The notes beneath the pieces were generated by a model, which was not told the origin of the DNA, ran no database searches, and was given only the letters and a program-made list of their open reading frames with translations. A program made the translations under genes and the position numbers. From Chloroflexota bacterium (GTDB lineage Bacteria > Chloroflexota > Limnocylindria > Limnocylindrales > CSP1-4), in NCBI GenBank assembly GCA_021789355.1, contig JAJYJR010000079.1, positions 1-13,815 of the forward strand: a stretch of DNA of 13,815 bases, written 5' to 3'. This document shows, piece after piece, positions 7,732 to 13,815 of the stretch (its first letter is position 1; each line of letters opens with the position of its first letter).

Positions 7732-8144
7732 GAGGCTCCCCTCCGTCGTTTCAACGTGTTGTTCCGCGCGGGTAGGAGCTCCTTCAGGGGGCGAGTCTCC
7801 ACCGCCCCGTGCAAGTTGGCGGATACGATGATGAGGTCGTCCTGGAACTCGCTCAAGACGTGTCGGCAGGCTCCGCACGGGGTGCACGGGTCGTCCGAGT
7901 CGGCGACCACCGCCACTGCGCGGAATGAACGCTCGCCGCGTACGATGGCCTGCGCCAGTGCCGTACGCTCCGCGCACAGGCTGAGACCGTACGAAGAATT
8001 CTCGATGTTGGTACCCGCGTAGATGCGACCAGATGTTCCGAGCAGGGCAGCACCAACGGCGAAGTCGCTGTAGGGAGCGTAGGCGCGGCCTCGAGCCGCC
8101 CGAGCAGTTCGCAGCAGACGATCGATCTTGCTGGCGTCAATCAT
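7728..8144 (-). CDS. cdd: Cytidine deaminase (homotetrameric type)
   Basis: This 138-residue enzyme would deaminate cytidine and deoxycytidine to uridine and deoxyuridine, which feeds the uridine phosphorylase encoded next. The catalytic motif is CAE (Cys57-Ala-Glu59) within NIENSSYGLSLCAERTA, with zinc ligands Cys90 and Cys93 in PCTPCGACRHVLSEF. That three-cysteine arrangement and short length are typical of the small tetrameric class. The start is ATG 8144, with GGAAG 7 bases upstream; it overlaps the end of the upstream ATPase gene by 8 bp (ATGATTGA). A longer start at 8183 would sit deep in that gene and adds nothing conserved. All active-site residues are intact. Confidence 0.95.
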   Translation of the reverse strand: MIDASKIDRLLRTARAARGRAYAPYSDFAVGAALLGTSGRIYAGTNIENSSYGLSLCAERTALAQAIVRGERSFRAVAVVADSDDPCTPCGACRHVLSEFQDDLIIVSANLHGAVETRPLKELLPARNNTLKRRRGAS

Positions 8145-8964
8145 GGCGCGCTTCCATTCGGCGTGCGGCAAACTGCACAGCAAACTCGTCCGCGGTCAGA
8201 GGTTGGCCCGGTACCGTGAGTGTTGTGGCAAGGTCCACTACTGGCGGAGCCTTGAGCGCCGTTTGGGAAAGTACGTCTAGCCGGTAGAGCCCCGCGCGGG
8301 TCGGCCCATCGAAGAGGATTGTTCCCCCTCCCATGATAATCACGCGCGGGAAGGCGTCCGCCACGAACTGCATGTCGTGGGAGATGGCGACGACACTCCG
8401 CCGTTGGTCGACGAGGCGTGCAACCAGCGCGCGGAGACGCTGAAGCCCCACCAGGTCTTGGCCAGTCGTCGGTTCGTCAAGGACGACGATAGGTGTGCCC
8501 ATCGCGAGCACGGAGGCGATGCATACGGCTTTGCGTTCCGAGAGAGGTAGCTCGTATGGATGCCTGTCGCGCACATCCGTCAGTCCGAGCAGCTCCAGAC
8601 TGTCCGCCACCATCTGGGCACTCCGCTGGGGCGGCATGCCGACATTCTTCGGCCCAAAAGCGACCTCAGCCTCGACGGTGCGGTGGAAGATCTGGTGGTT
8701 GGGGTTTTGAAACACAAGCCCCACCTGCCGAGCCAAGTGCGCGACGCGGTGCCGGCGCGTATCGGCACCGTTGATGCGCACCACCCCGCTACTCGGGAGC
8801 AAGAGACCGTTGAGGTGCTTCGCGAGGGTCGTCTTTCCGGAACCGTTCTGGCCAACGATCGCTACTGCCTCATGGTCGACTGTAGTCGTCACGTGAGACA
8901 GGGCCGCGATTCCCGAGGGGTAGCGGAAGGAAACGTCGGTGAGCTCGATTTCATGCTGCAGCAT
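8137..8964 (-). CDS. ecfA: ECF transporter ATPase, second subunit, with degenerate signature motif
   Basis: This 275-residue ABC ATPase would power the ECF transporter as one half of an EcfA heterodimer on the inner face of the membrane. It has Walker A GQNGSGKTT (38-46), a Q-loop in LVFQNPNHQIF, Walker B VVLDEPTTGQD and the H-loop in AISHDMQF. The signature reads LPLSERKAV rather than the usual LSGGQ-type sequence, so one of the two composite ATP sites of the dimer may be weak. QNPNHQIF and the C-terminal extension after the H-loop are typical of EcfA proteins. The start ATG 8964 overlaps the previous gene by 14 bp, and the end overlaps the cytidine deaminase start. Confidence 0.92.
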   Translation of the reverse strand: MLQHEIELTDVSFRYPSGIAALSHVTTTVDHEAVAIVGQNGSGKTTLAKHLNGLLLPSSGVVRINGADTRRHRVAHLARQVGLVFQNPNHQIFHRTVEAEVAFGPKNVGMPPQRSAQMVADSLELLGLTDVRDRHPYELPLSERKAVCIASVLAMGTPIVVLDEPTTGQDLVGLQRLRALVARLVDQRRSVVAISHDMQFVADAFPRVIIMGGGTILFDGPTRAGLYRLDVLSQTALKAPPVVDLATTLTVPGQPLTADEFAVQFAARRMEARHD

Positions 8965-9802
8965 GGCTCAGTTCCGCCATGAGCTCGCCGCGCGTCACTG
9001 GGAGCGGGCAGACTCTCGTGTCCCGGCCGCTACGGAGGCGCTGCGCGATCCGACTCCACATGGGTGGTTCGATCTGCCAGCGCTCGATGTCAGGGCTGGA
9101 TAGAACGTCGCGTGGCGGTCCCATGGCGGCACATCGACCATCGTGTACGACGATGATCCGATCAGCAAATGAAGCCAGTGTGTCGATCTTGTGTTCCGTC
9201 ACCACGATCGTGATGCCGCTCTCGCGAAGGTCGTGCAGCGCGCCAAAGACTTGGTCGGTGCCGATGGGGTCCAGCTGCGAGGTCGGCTCGTCGAGTACGA
9301 GGATGTGCGGCCGCATTGCCAGTATCGACGCGATCGCCAGGAGCTGTTGCTGCCCCCCGGAGAGCTCAAAGGGGCTGCGCTCCCGCGATTCCCAGAGTCG
9401 CACCGCCCGGAGCACCGCTTCGGATCGGACGAGGATCTCTTCACGAGGCAGTGCCAGATTCTCAAGCCCAAATGCTACCTCCTCAAGCGCAGTCATTCCC
9501 ACTCCGGAGAGTTGTTCGAAAGGATCATCGAATACCCGCCCTACCGAAAGAGCAAGTTGCGCAGGCCCCACCGAGCTGGTATCCAGATCGCCTACACGAA
9601 CAATGCCGCGAAGCTGACCCGGAAAGAAGTGGGGCACGAATCCAGTCAGGAGGTGGCAGAGCGTTGTCTTACCGCTCCCGTTGGGGCCAACGATCCCGAT
9701 CCTCTCTCCCTCCTCGATCGCGAGTGAGATGTCCGCAACGGCGGGAGTCGCTGCGCCCTGGTAGGTGAATGAGACGTCCTCGAGCCTGATGGCGAGCGTC
9801 AT
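8951..9802 (-). CDS. ecfA: ECF transporter ATPase, first subunit
   Basis: This 283-residue ABC ATPase is the partner of the neighbouring ATPase in the energy-coupling module. Motifs are all canonical: Walker A GPNGSGKTT (39-47), Q-loop around VFDDPFEQLSG, signature FELSGGQQQLLAIA, Walker B ILVLDEPTSQLD and H-loop VVTEHKID. It can supply a full signature to the composite site formed with its partner's Walker A. ATG 9802 overlaps the EcfT stop in ATGA, implying translational coupling. Its 3' end overlaps the second ATPase gene by 14 bp. Confidence 0.93.
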   Translation of the reverse strand: MTLAIRLEDVSFTYQGAATPAVADISLAIEEGERIGIVGPNGSGKTTLCHLLTGFVPHFFPGQLRGIVRVGDLDTSSVGPAQLALSVGRVFDDPFEQLSGVGMTALEEVAFGLENLALPREEILVRSEAVLRAVRLWESRERSPFELSGGQQQLLAIASILAMRPHILVLDEPTSQLDPIGTDQVFGALHDLRESGITIVVTEHKIDTLASFADRIIVVHDGRCAAMGPPRDVLSSPDIERWQIEPPMWSRIAQRLRSGRDTRVCPLPVTRGELMAELSHAAA

Positions 9803-10569
9803 CGGACTAGAAAGCGGAGAGTGGCGAAGGCAAAGGTCAGTACCGGCAAAGCGACCATGAGAACCCGGTCCACGGAGGACGTTGCCACCGCATACAGGTG
9901 CGTCCGTCGATGGTGCACTAGAAACGCCCGTGCTTCGATCGCCATGGCCCGCGCCTCAACGCCTTCGATTGAACCGAGGACCAGGGGCCCAACCAGGGCG
10001 AAGAGAGCGCGCACCCGCGTGAGCAAGCTGCCGCGGGTATCCAACCCACGTGCCTGTTGCGCCTCCAAGATGGCTGTGGCACGCGCTTGCATCATCGGGA
10101 TGATCTGCATCGTGGAGAGGACGACATAGCTTGCGCGGGGGGAGAGTTTCTTCTCTTCCAGCGCAGCCATGAGGTAGGGCGGGTACGTCGTCAGAAGGAG
10201 AGTCAGCGCTGCAGCCACGAAAATGAACAGGCGAAGAGAAATCAACATAGCCACATCCAGCCCTGCTTGCTTGAAGGCAAGCGGACCCAGGGCGAACGCG
10301 ACGTTGCCTCCAGGTTCGGCGAGACCACGGACCACGAACAGGAACAGTGCAATAAGTAACACCGTGCGTGACATGATGCGGACAGCCGGCCGCAGTACGC
10401 GAGCCGCCAGGAGAACACAGCACGTGGCCAAGAGGAGCACGACAAGCGGCGCCGGAGTGGAGTAGACGACGGCCAGCGCAAGGATGCAGGCCACGTACAC
10501 CAGTTTCGTCACCGGGTGGAGGCCGTGAACCAGGGACTCCCTCGGTACGTAGCTACTTAGCGACGGCAT
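9799..10569 (-). CDS. ecfT: ECF transporter transmembrane coupling protein EcfT
   Basis: This 256-residue integral membrane protein would link the substrate-binding S component to the ATPases. Several hydrophobic segments are clear, for example LVYVACILALAVVYS, APLVVLLLATCCVLLAA, TVLLIALFLFVVRG and LRLFIFVAAALTLLL, with a final pair near the C-terminus. The two coupling-helix motifs of the family are visible as EAQQARGLDTRG and AIEARAFL (A-R-G and A-R-A forms). The start ATG 10569 follows a GAGG ribosome site. A 186-bp gap with a tandem repeat separates it from the S component gene, which is the only sizeable gap within the operon. Confidence 0.93.
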   Translation of the reverse strand: MPSLSSYVPRESLVHGLHPVTKLVYVACILALAVVYSTPAPLVVLLLATCCVLLAARVLRPAVRIMSRTVLLIALFLFVVRGLAEPGGNVAFALGPLAFKQAGLDVAMLISLRLFIFVAAALTLLLTTYPPYLMAALEEKKLSPRASYVVLSTMQIIPMMQARATAILEAQQARGLDTRGSLLTRVRALFALVGPLVLGSIEGVEARAMAIEARAFLVHHRRTHLYAVATSSVDRVLMVALPVLTFAFATLRFLVR

Positions 10570-10587
10570 GGCCGCCTCACGATCCTT

Positions 10588-10629
10588 TCCGCGTCACCAG
10601 ACATCTGATCCGCGTCACCAGACATCTGA
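10588..10629 (-). repeat. Perfect 21-bp tandem repeat upstream of ecfT
   Basis: Two identical 21-bp units lie side by side (10588-10608 and 10609-10629). The shared core is GCGTCACCAGACATCTGA on the + strand, containing the small inverted repeat CAGA-CA-TCTG. The unit length equals two helical turns, so a bound protein would sit on the same face twice. The repeat ends 10 bases before the ribosome site of ecfT. Each unit contains GTCAC, also the half-site core of the palindrome in front of the regulator gene. Confidence 0.85.
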
Positions 10630-10684
10630 AGCACCGCCGTTCCGCCGCGACATGACGGTCGTCAGCAGCGGCTCCAGCGCCAGG

Positions 10685-10705
10685 GCAGCCCCAGCACTCG
10701 GCTGC
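10685..10705 (-). other. Hairpin in the ecfS-ecfT gap
   Basis: GCAGCC (10685-10690) and GGCTGC (10700-10705) form a 6-bp stem with a 9-base loop in the 186-bp space between the S component and EcfT genes. It may modulate read-through or mRNA stability between the two genes. A weaker 5-bp hairpin overlaps the S component stop region near 10742-10757. No known riboswitch was recognised. Confidence 0.3.
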
Positions 10706-10755
10706 TCTGTCGGTCTGTGTAGGTCCGTCAGCCGGTAAGGTAAGGCGCATCCCGC

Positions 10756-11346
10756 CTAGCCTGACCCAAAGCGTGAGCGCAGCCTGACTGGAAGGTTACG
10801 CACCACAACGGCAGCGATGAGCGCACTGAGGATCTTGTCTGTGGGCGAGATGATCGCCTGTGTGCTCAGAACTGCTTTGAGGATGTTGTGTCCGGTCAGC
10901 GCGAAGAACGCGGTGACCGCGTCGCTTCCAGAGCCCGTAAAGCCACCAAACACGAGAACAATGATTGGGGCACTCAAGACCGTATTGACCACGGCTGCGG
11001 CGACACCGACGACAACAATGCGCCACCACGAGCTGAACCAGCCCCATCGAGCGAGATATCCGACAGTGATCCCAGTCGCTGCGTTGACGAGGCCGAATGG
11101 GATAGCTGTCGGACGAATGGTGAGGCCGTACACGATATTGGTGGTCAGCCCCGTGGCGGCAGCAGTCCAAGGCCCAACGAGCACTGCCACGATCATCGTT
11201 CCGATTGTGTCGAGGAAGAGTGGCAATCCTACGGCTTGGGCAAGGCTCTTGCCAAGGTAGTTGATGGCGATCCCGACAGGGATCAACGCGATGGCGACCG
11301 TAGTCATGTCGCGGTGTGCACGCATCGCGGTGGGCGATTCGCCCAT
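10756..11346 (-). CDS. ECF transporter substrate-binding S component, candidate pyrimidine nucleoside binder
   Basis: This 196-residue membrane protein would bind the substrate and hand it to EcfT/EcfA. About six hydrophobic segments are seen, including VAIALIPVGIAINYLG, LFLDTIGTMIVAVLVGPW, IPFGLVNAATGITVGYLAR, WRIVVVGVAAAVVNTVL and PIIVLVFGGFTG. Small-residue packing in the first helix (A-x3-G-x-A) suits contact with EcfT. The FLDTIGTM and NAATGI patterns recall uncharacterised S components rather than riboflavin, biotin, thiamine or cobalt types. Substrate is inferred from neighbours only: cytidine deaminase and uridine phosphorylase in the same operon point to cytidine/uridine. The start is ATG 11346, set by TTAGGAGGAGG about 10 bases upstream; the longer open frame to 11502 runs into the regulator gene. 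Confidence 0.8.
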   Translation of the reverse strand: MGESPTAMRAHRDMTTVAIALIPVGIAINYLGKSLAQAVGLPLFLDTIGTMIVAVLVGPWTAAATGLTTNIVYGLTIRPTAIPFGLVNAATGITVGYLARWGWFSSWWRIVVVGVAAAVVNTVLSAPIIVLVFGGFTGSGSDAVTAFFALTGHNILKAVLSTQAIISPTDKILSALIAAVVVRNLPVRLRSRFGSG

Positions 11347-11353
11347 TTCGGAA

Positions 11354-11376
11354 TTCCTCCTCCTAACGCGATTAGG
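11354..11376 (-). promoter_or_regulatory. Ribosome binding site of the S component gene within a small hairpin
   Basis: On the minus strand CCTAA-TCGCG-TTAGG is a 5-bp stem with a 5-base loop whose 3' arm (11366-11362) is the first part of TTAGGAGGAGGAATT, the very strong ribosome site for ATG 11346. Folding would hide part of the site, but GGAGG just downstream stays open. The site decides the start of the gene. Confidence 0.55.
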
Positions 11377-11395
11377 CGTCGTCAGGCAGCCTTCT

Positions 11396-12619
11396 TCACC
11401 GCCGGGTGGGGGGTTCGGGGTTCCCGGCGGGTGCCTTACAGGGGTTCGGGATCGGGCGTGACGGATTGGGTGGACCGGCCGGCGTGCGAAGAATAGTGCC
11501 AAGTCTCACAGGGGTGTTCCCGCGTCGGGTGGTCCGTTGAACCGCTCTGGCGCTGACAGCGCGGGTATCAGCCGCCACGCAAGGTGCGTGGGACCCGCGC
11601 TGAACGAGCTGGGTTGGAAGCACGACGGGGGACGACGGACTCGGCTCGCCACGAAGCCGGCCGATGAGAAGATCGACAGCGGTTCGGCCGAGCTCAGCTT
11701 GTGGAATGTGCACAGTAGTCAGCGGCGGTGTCGAGGAGCTTGCAGCTGCGATGTCGTCAAACCCCACGATCGACACGTCCTCCGGCACACGCAACCCTTG
11801 GGCGTACGCGGCCTGCACGGCACCGAGCGCTATCAGGTCATTGGCGCACAGCAGGGCGGTGAGACGAGGCACGCGTGCAAACATGGAGGTTGCTCCCGCA
11901 TACCCACCTGCCATGTCGGGCGAAACACGGCGAACTTGGCGTGAGTCTATTTTCACGCCCTGCCCCTCGAGCGATCGGCCATAGCCTCGTAAACGAACCG
12001 CGGCGCTTTCCGAGGGCGGTCGGAACGACAGAATGCCAATGGTCCGATGACCGAGATCAGCGAGCAAACGGGCAGCGCTCGCAGCGCCTACCTCGGCGTC
12101 TACGATTACCTCCGGGACCGCGCTTTGACCGCCAAGCGACCGGTTGATGAGAGCGATAGGCACCTCGCCGCTGACGAACTCGCGCAGGGCACCGGCCGAG
12201 AGTCGCGAGCTACACACGACCACACCGTCCACACGGTGCGAGGGGAGCGAGCGGAGATGCCCCAACTCGCGACGGGGGCTCTCGCCGCAGTTCCAGAGCA
12301 CCACGTCGTAGCCGTAATGCTCCGCCTCTTCGCTCGCGGCGCGTGCGATGCGGGCGAAGTGTGGGTTCCCAATATCGGGCACGAGGAGCGCAATGAGGCG
12401 CGTCTTTCCTGTAGCCAGGGCCTTGGCGGGGGCGTTCACCTGGTACCCGAGTGCCTTGACCCCCTCCATGACGCGGCGGCGCGTGTCGTCGGACACGTAC
12501 GGACCATCATTGAGGACCCGCGAAATCGTCTGTCGCGAAACGCCGACCAGGGCGGCAACGTCTCGGAGGCCCGGATTACGGGGTGCTTGCTGCCGGTTGC
12601 TCGCCACGACTCCATCCAC
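11396..12619 (-). CDS. LacI-family transcriptional regulator of the nucleoside operon
   Basis: The protein is predicted at 407 residues. The N-terminal helix-turn-helix is LRDVAALVGVSRQTISRVLNDGP (about 18-40), followed by the hinge YQVNAPAKALATGKT. The periplasmic-binding-protein-like effector domain runs to about residue 350 (LIALLVPDIGNPHF, VVVCSSRLS, RTIGILSF, LLCANDLIALGAVQAAY, VSIVGFDDIAAAS, PPLTTVHIPQAELG). The effector is presumably a nucleoside or sugar. E. coli CytR, of the same family, responds to cytidine and controls cdd and udp, so this is a natural parallel. The last ~55 residues are a Pro/Arg-rich tail unlike the family and may result from a lost stop. GTG 12619 has no clear ribosome site; the in-frame GTG at 12607 is possible. 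It lies 49 bp upstream of the S component on the same strand. Confidence 0.9.
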   Translation of the reverse strand: MDGVVASNRQQAPRNPGLRDVAALVGVSRQTISRVLNDGPYVSDDTRRRVMEGVKALGYQVNAPAKALATGKTRLIALLVPDIGNPHFARIARAASEEAEHYGYDVVLWNCGESPRRELGHLRSLPSHRVDGVVVCSSRLSAGALREFVSGEVPIALINRSLGGQSAVPEVIVDAEVGAASAARLLADLGHRTIGILSFRPPSESAAVRLRGYGRSLEGQGVKIDSRQVRRVSPDMAGGYAGATSMFARVPRLTALLCANDLIALGAVQAAYAQGLRVPEDVSIVGFDDIAAASSSTPPLTTVHIPQAELGRTAVDLLIGRLRGEPSPSSPVVLPTQLVQRGSHAPCVAADTRAVSARAVQRTTRRGNTPVRLGTILRTPAGPPNPSRPIPNPCKAPAGNPEPPTRR

Positions 12620-12626
12620 TATCGTG

Positions 12627-12640
12627 TGTGACCGGTCACA
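12627..12640. promoter_or_regulatory. Perfect 14-bp palindrome, probable LacI-family operator
   Basis: TGTGACCGGTCACA is perfectly self-complementary with a central CG, the architecture of LacI-family operators. It lies 7 bases upstream of the regulator's GTG and in the 74-bp divergent space to the zinc-finger gene. It could therefore mediate autorepression of the whole regulator-transporter-enzyme operon. It resembles a CRP site (TGTGA/TCACA) but with a 4-base rather than 6-base centre. Confidence 0.65.
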
Positions 12641-12665
12641 GTCGCCAGTCTAGCTGCTGTGTCAA
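12637..12665 (-). promoter_or_regulatory. Candidate promoter of the operon
   Basis: On the minus strand TTGACA (12665-12660) is a perfect -35 hexamer. A 17-base spacer leads to ACTGTG (12642-12637), a poor -10. The -10 would overlap the palindrome, giving a simple repression layout. The weak -10 keeps confidence low. Confidence 0.35.
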
Positions 12666-12693
12666 TGGCAGCGCCGCACGGTCAAGGAGTCCT

Positions 12694-13619
12694 ATGACTC
12701 CCGACCCGCGCACCTGCGCCCCGCAGGTGTGGGTGCCCGACGTCACGGGACGGCTCGTGGAGGAACTCGTCGGGCTCGCGACCGTGGAGGAGGGCGAGAT
12801 CCTCGCCTGGGTTCGGCGCCACGGTTTCGTCGGCATCCGCGCGCGCCAGGACGAACGCTTCGAGACGATCGAGGAGATCCGTCTGGCGTGCGGGCGGCTC
12901 GGCCAGGCCTGGGCACTCGCGTCGCTGCTGCGTCGGGGTTCGTCGGCGCCCTTGGTGCGGCCGCCGGGCGCTCACTGCCCCGGCTGGTGCGAGCCCTGTG
13001 GGAAGGATGGCACCTCGATCCGCCCGCGCTGGAGCAGGCGGATCTCCTACAAGCCGCAGAGGCGGTCCTCCCGGGTGCCCGAGCAGAGCTCGCCGGCAGG
13101 GCGCCCTGGGCGATCTTCGCACCTCCCGGAGGGCCAACCGGCCTCACCGGCCCTGAACTGGCGCGGGCTTTCGGGCTGGTCGGGGAGCCAGCCCACCTGT
13201 CCGAGCCCACGGTGGAGGTCCGTTTACAGCTCTCGTACCTGTGCCTCACGCTGCTGCGGGATCGCGTCTTCGAGGGGCTCTTGCGGGTCGCCGTGGACGT
13301 GGTGCCGCAGGAGGATGGAGCGGCGTTCCGGCTTCAGCCGGCGATCCGCGCGGCGGGGCCGCTGGCGACCGCCTACCTGCAGGTCCTCGAAGCGGTGAGC
13401 TGGCCGGCGGCACTGGCCCGCCGTGGCTCCGCTGGGCTGGGCCTTCGCTGGCGCGCCGCGCGGCAGTGTTTGCACTGCGGCAAGATCTACCGTCCGCATC
13501 GGCGCGGGCAGAAGTGGTGCAGCTCGAAGTGCTGCACGGCCGCGTGGCACGACCGGCAGCGCGACAGTGGCAACCCGCCGACCGCGGCGCGTGGTGCACG
13601 CAGAACCGGCTCGACCTGA
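12694..13619 (+). pseudogene. Unknown protein with C-terminal zinc-binding motif, frameshifted
   Basis: ATG 12694 follows AAGGAG by 4 bases. The first ~80 codons (MTPDPRTCAPQVWVPDV, EEGEILAWVRRHGFVGIRA, then ACGRLGQAWALASLLRRG) are in one frame, and the rest, from FVGALGAAAGRSLPRLVRAL, is in another that ends at TGA 13617. A single missing base in the GGGG run near 12935-12938 would rejoin them into about 308 residues. The C-terminus has CLHCGKIYRPHRRGQKWCSS followed by KCCTAAWHDRQR, a CX2C...CX3C zinc-finger-like motif reminiscent of CGNR-type zinc fingers seen in DNA-binding actinobacterial proteins. I do not assign a function. The gene is divergent from the LacI gene and has edge-like GC (about 75 %). 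A sequencing indel is an equally good explanation of the break. Confidence 0.65.
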
Positions 13620-13622
13620 GCC

Positions 13623-13815
13623 TCAGTGCGCCCCCGCAGCCTCCCCGCCCCGCGCGTCGGCCCCGACGGTCTCCGGGCGCCGGTGGAGCAGCACGATCCC
13701 GGTGAACGGCACGCGCAGGTCGGCGAACACCTCGATCGAGACCAGGAACCCGGCGAAGATGAAGACGACCGCGAGCAGGTGGCCGAGCTCGCGCAGCGAC
13801 GTGTTGCCGAAGACG
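13623..13815 (-). CDS. C-terminus of a membrane protein (cut by window edge)
   Basis: The open minus-strand frame enters at the right edge and ends at TGA 13625-13623, giving about 63 residues. It contains one clear hydrophobic segment (HLLAVVFIFAGFLVSIEVFA) followed by LRVPFTGIVLLHRRPE and a short Ala/Gly-rich tail. It is convergent with the zinc-finger gene, only 3 bases apart. The family cannot be told from this fragment. Confidence 0.55.
   Translation of the reverse strand, partial: VFGNTSLRELGHLLAVVFIFAGFLVSIEVFADLRVPFTGIVLLHRRPETVGADARGGEAAGAH

Noticed and set aside
7732..7977. N-terminal extension of uridine phosphorylase
   Set aside because: Lies inside the cytidine deaminase gene; GTG 7731 has a strong ribosome site and matches family length.
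12627..12640. CRP/FNR-type binding site
   Set aside because: Half-sites TGTGA/TCACA match, but the centre is 4 bp instead of 6, and a LacI-family gene is directly adjacent.

Overview
This is a high-GC bacterial window. The style fits Actinobacteria or Chloroflexi-like lineages: many GTG starts, strong GGAGG-type ribosome binding sites, and tightly overlapping operon genes. No phylogenetic marker is present, so I assign no taxon. Composition is uneven. By eye, the two edges run at about 70-75 % GC (the transposase at 0.2-1.4 kb and the zinc-finger gene at 12.7-13.6 kb), while much of 3-12.6 kb is clearly lower. One 60-base line in the sulfatase gene is about 47 % GC.

Layout. (1) Positions 1-1.5 kb hold the tail of a possible truncated gene and an ISAzo13-type insertion sequence. 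(2) A radical SAM anaerobic sulfatase-maturating enzyme follows on the + strand (1501-2856). (3) On the minus strand, reading leftwards, are a frameshifted HAD phosphatase (6225-5520), a Cys-type sulfatase with an intact CSPGR motif (5446-4025), and a heavily decayed nucleoside hydrolase pseudogene (3907-2933). (4) The centre is a minus-strand operon running from 12.6 to 6.9 kb: LacI-family regulator, ECF S component, EcfT, two EcfA ATPases, cytidine deaminase, uridine phosphorylase. Five of these genes overlap end to start. (5) The right edge has a divergent, frameshifted gene with a C-terminal zinc-binding motif and the C-terminus of a membrane protein.

How the genes fit together. The central operon reads as a complete pyrimidine nucleoside scavenging module. 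An energy-coupling-factor transporter would import the nucleoside, cytidine deaminase would convert cytidine to uridine, and uridine phosphorylase would release uracil and ribose 1-phosphate. Control would be by a LacI-family repressor, an arrangement that recalls CytR over cdd/udp in enterobacteria. ECF transporters are best known for vitamins and metal ions, so an ECF transporter wired to nucleoside catabolism is the most interesting system here. The dead nucleoside hydrolase suggests the locus once had a second, hydrolytic route. The sulfatase and its maturase form a second functional pair interleaved with the first. Several single-base frameshifts could be genuine decay or sequencing error, but the 14-bp tandem duplication in the hydrolase is hard to explain as an error.
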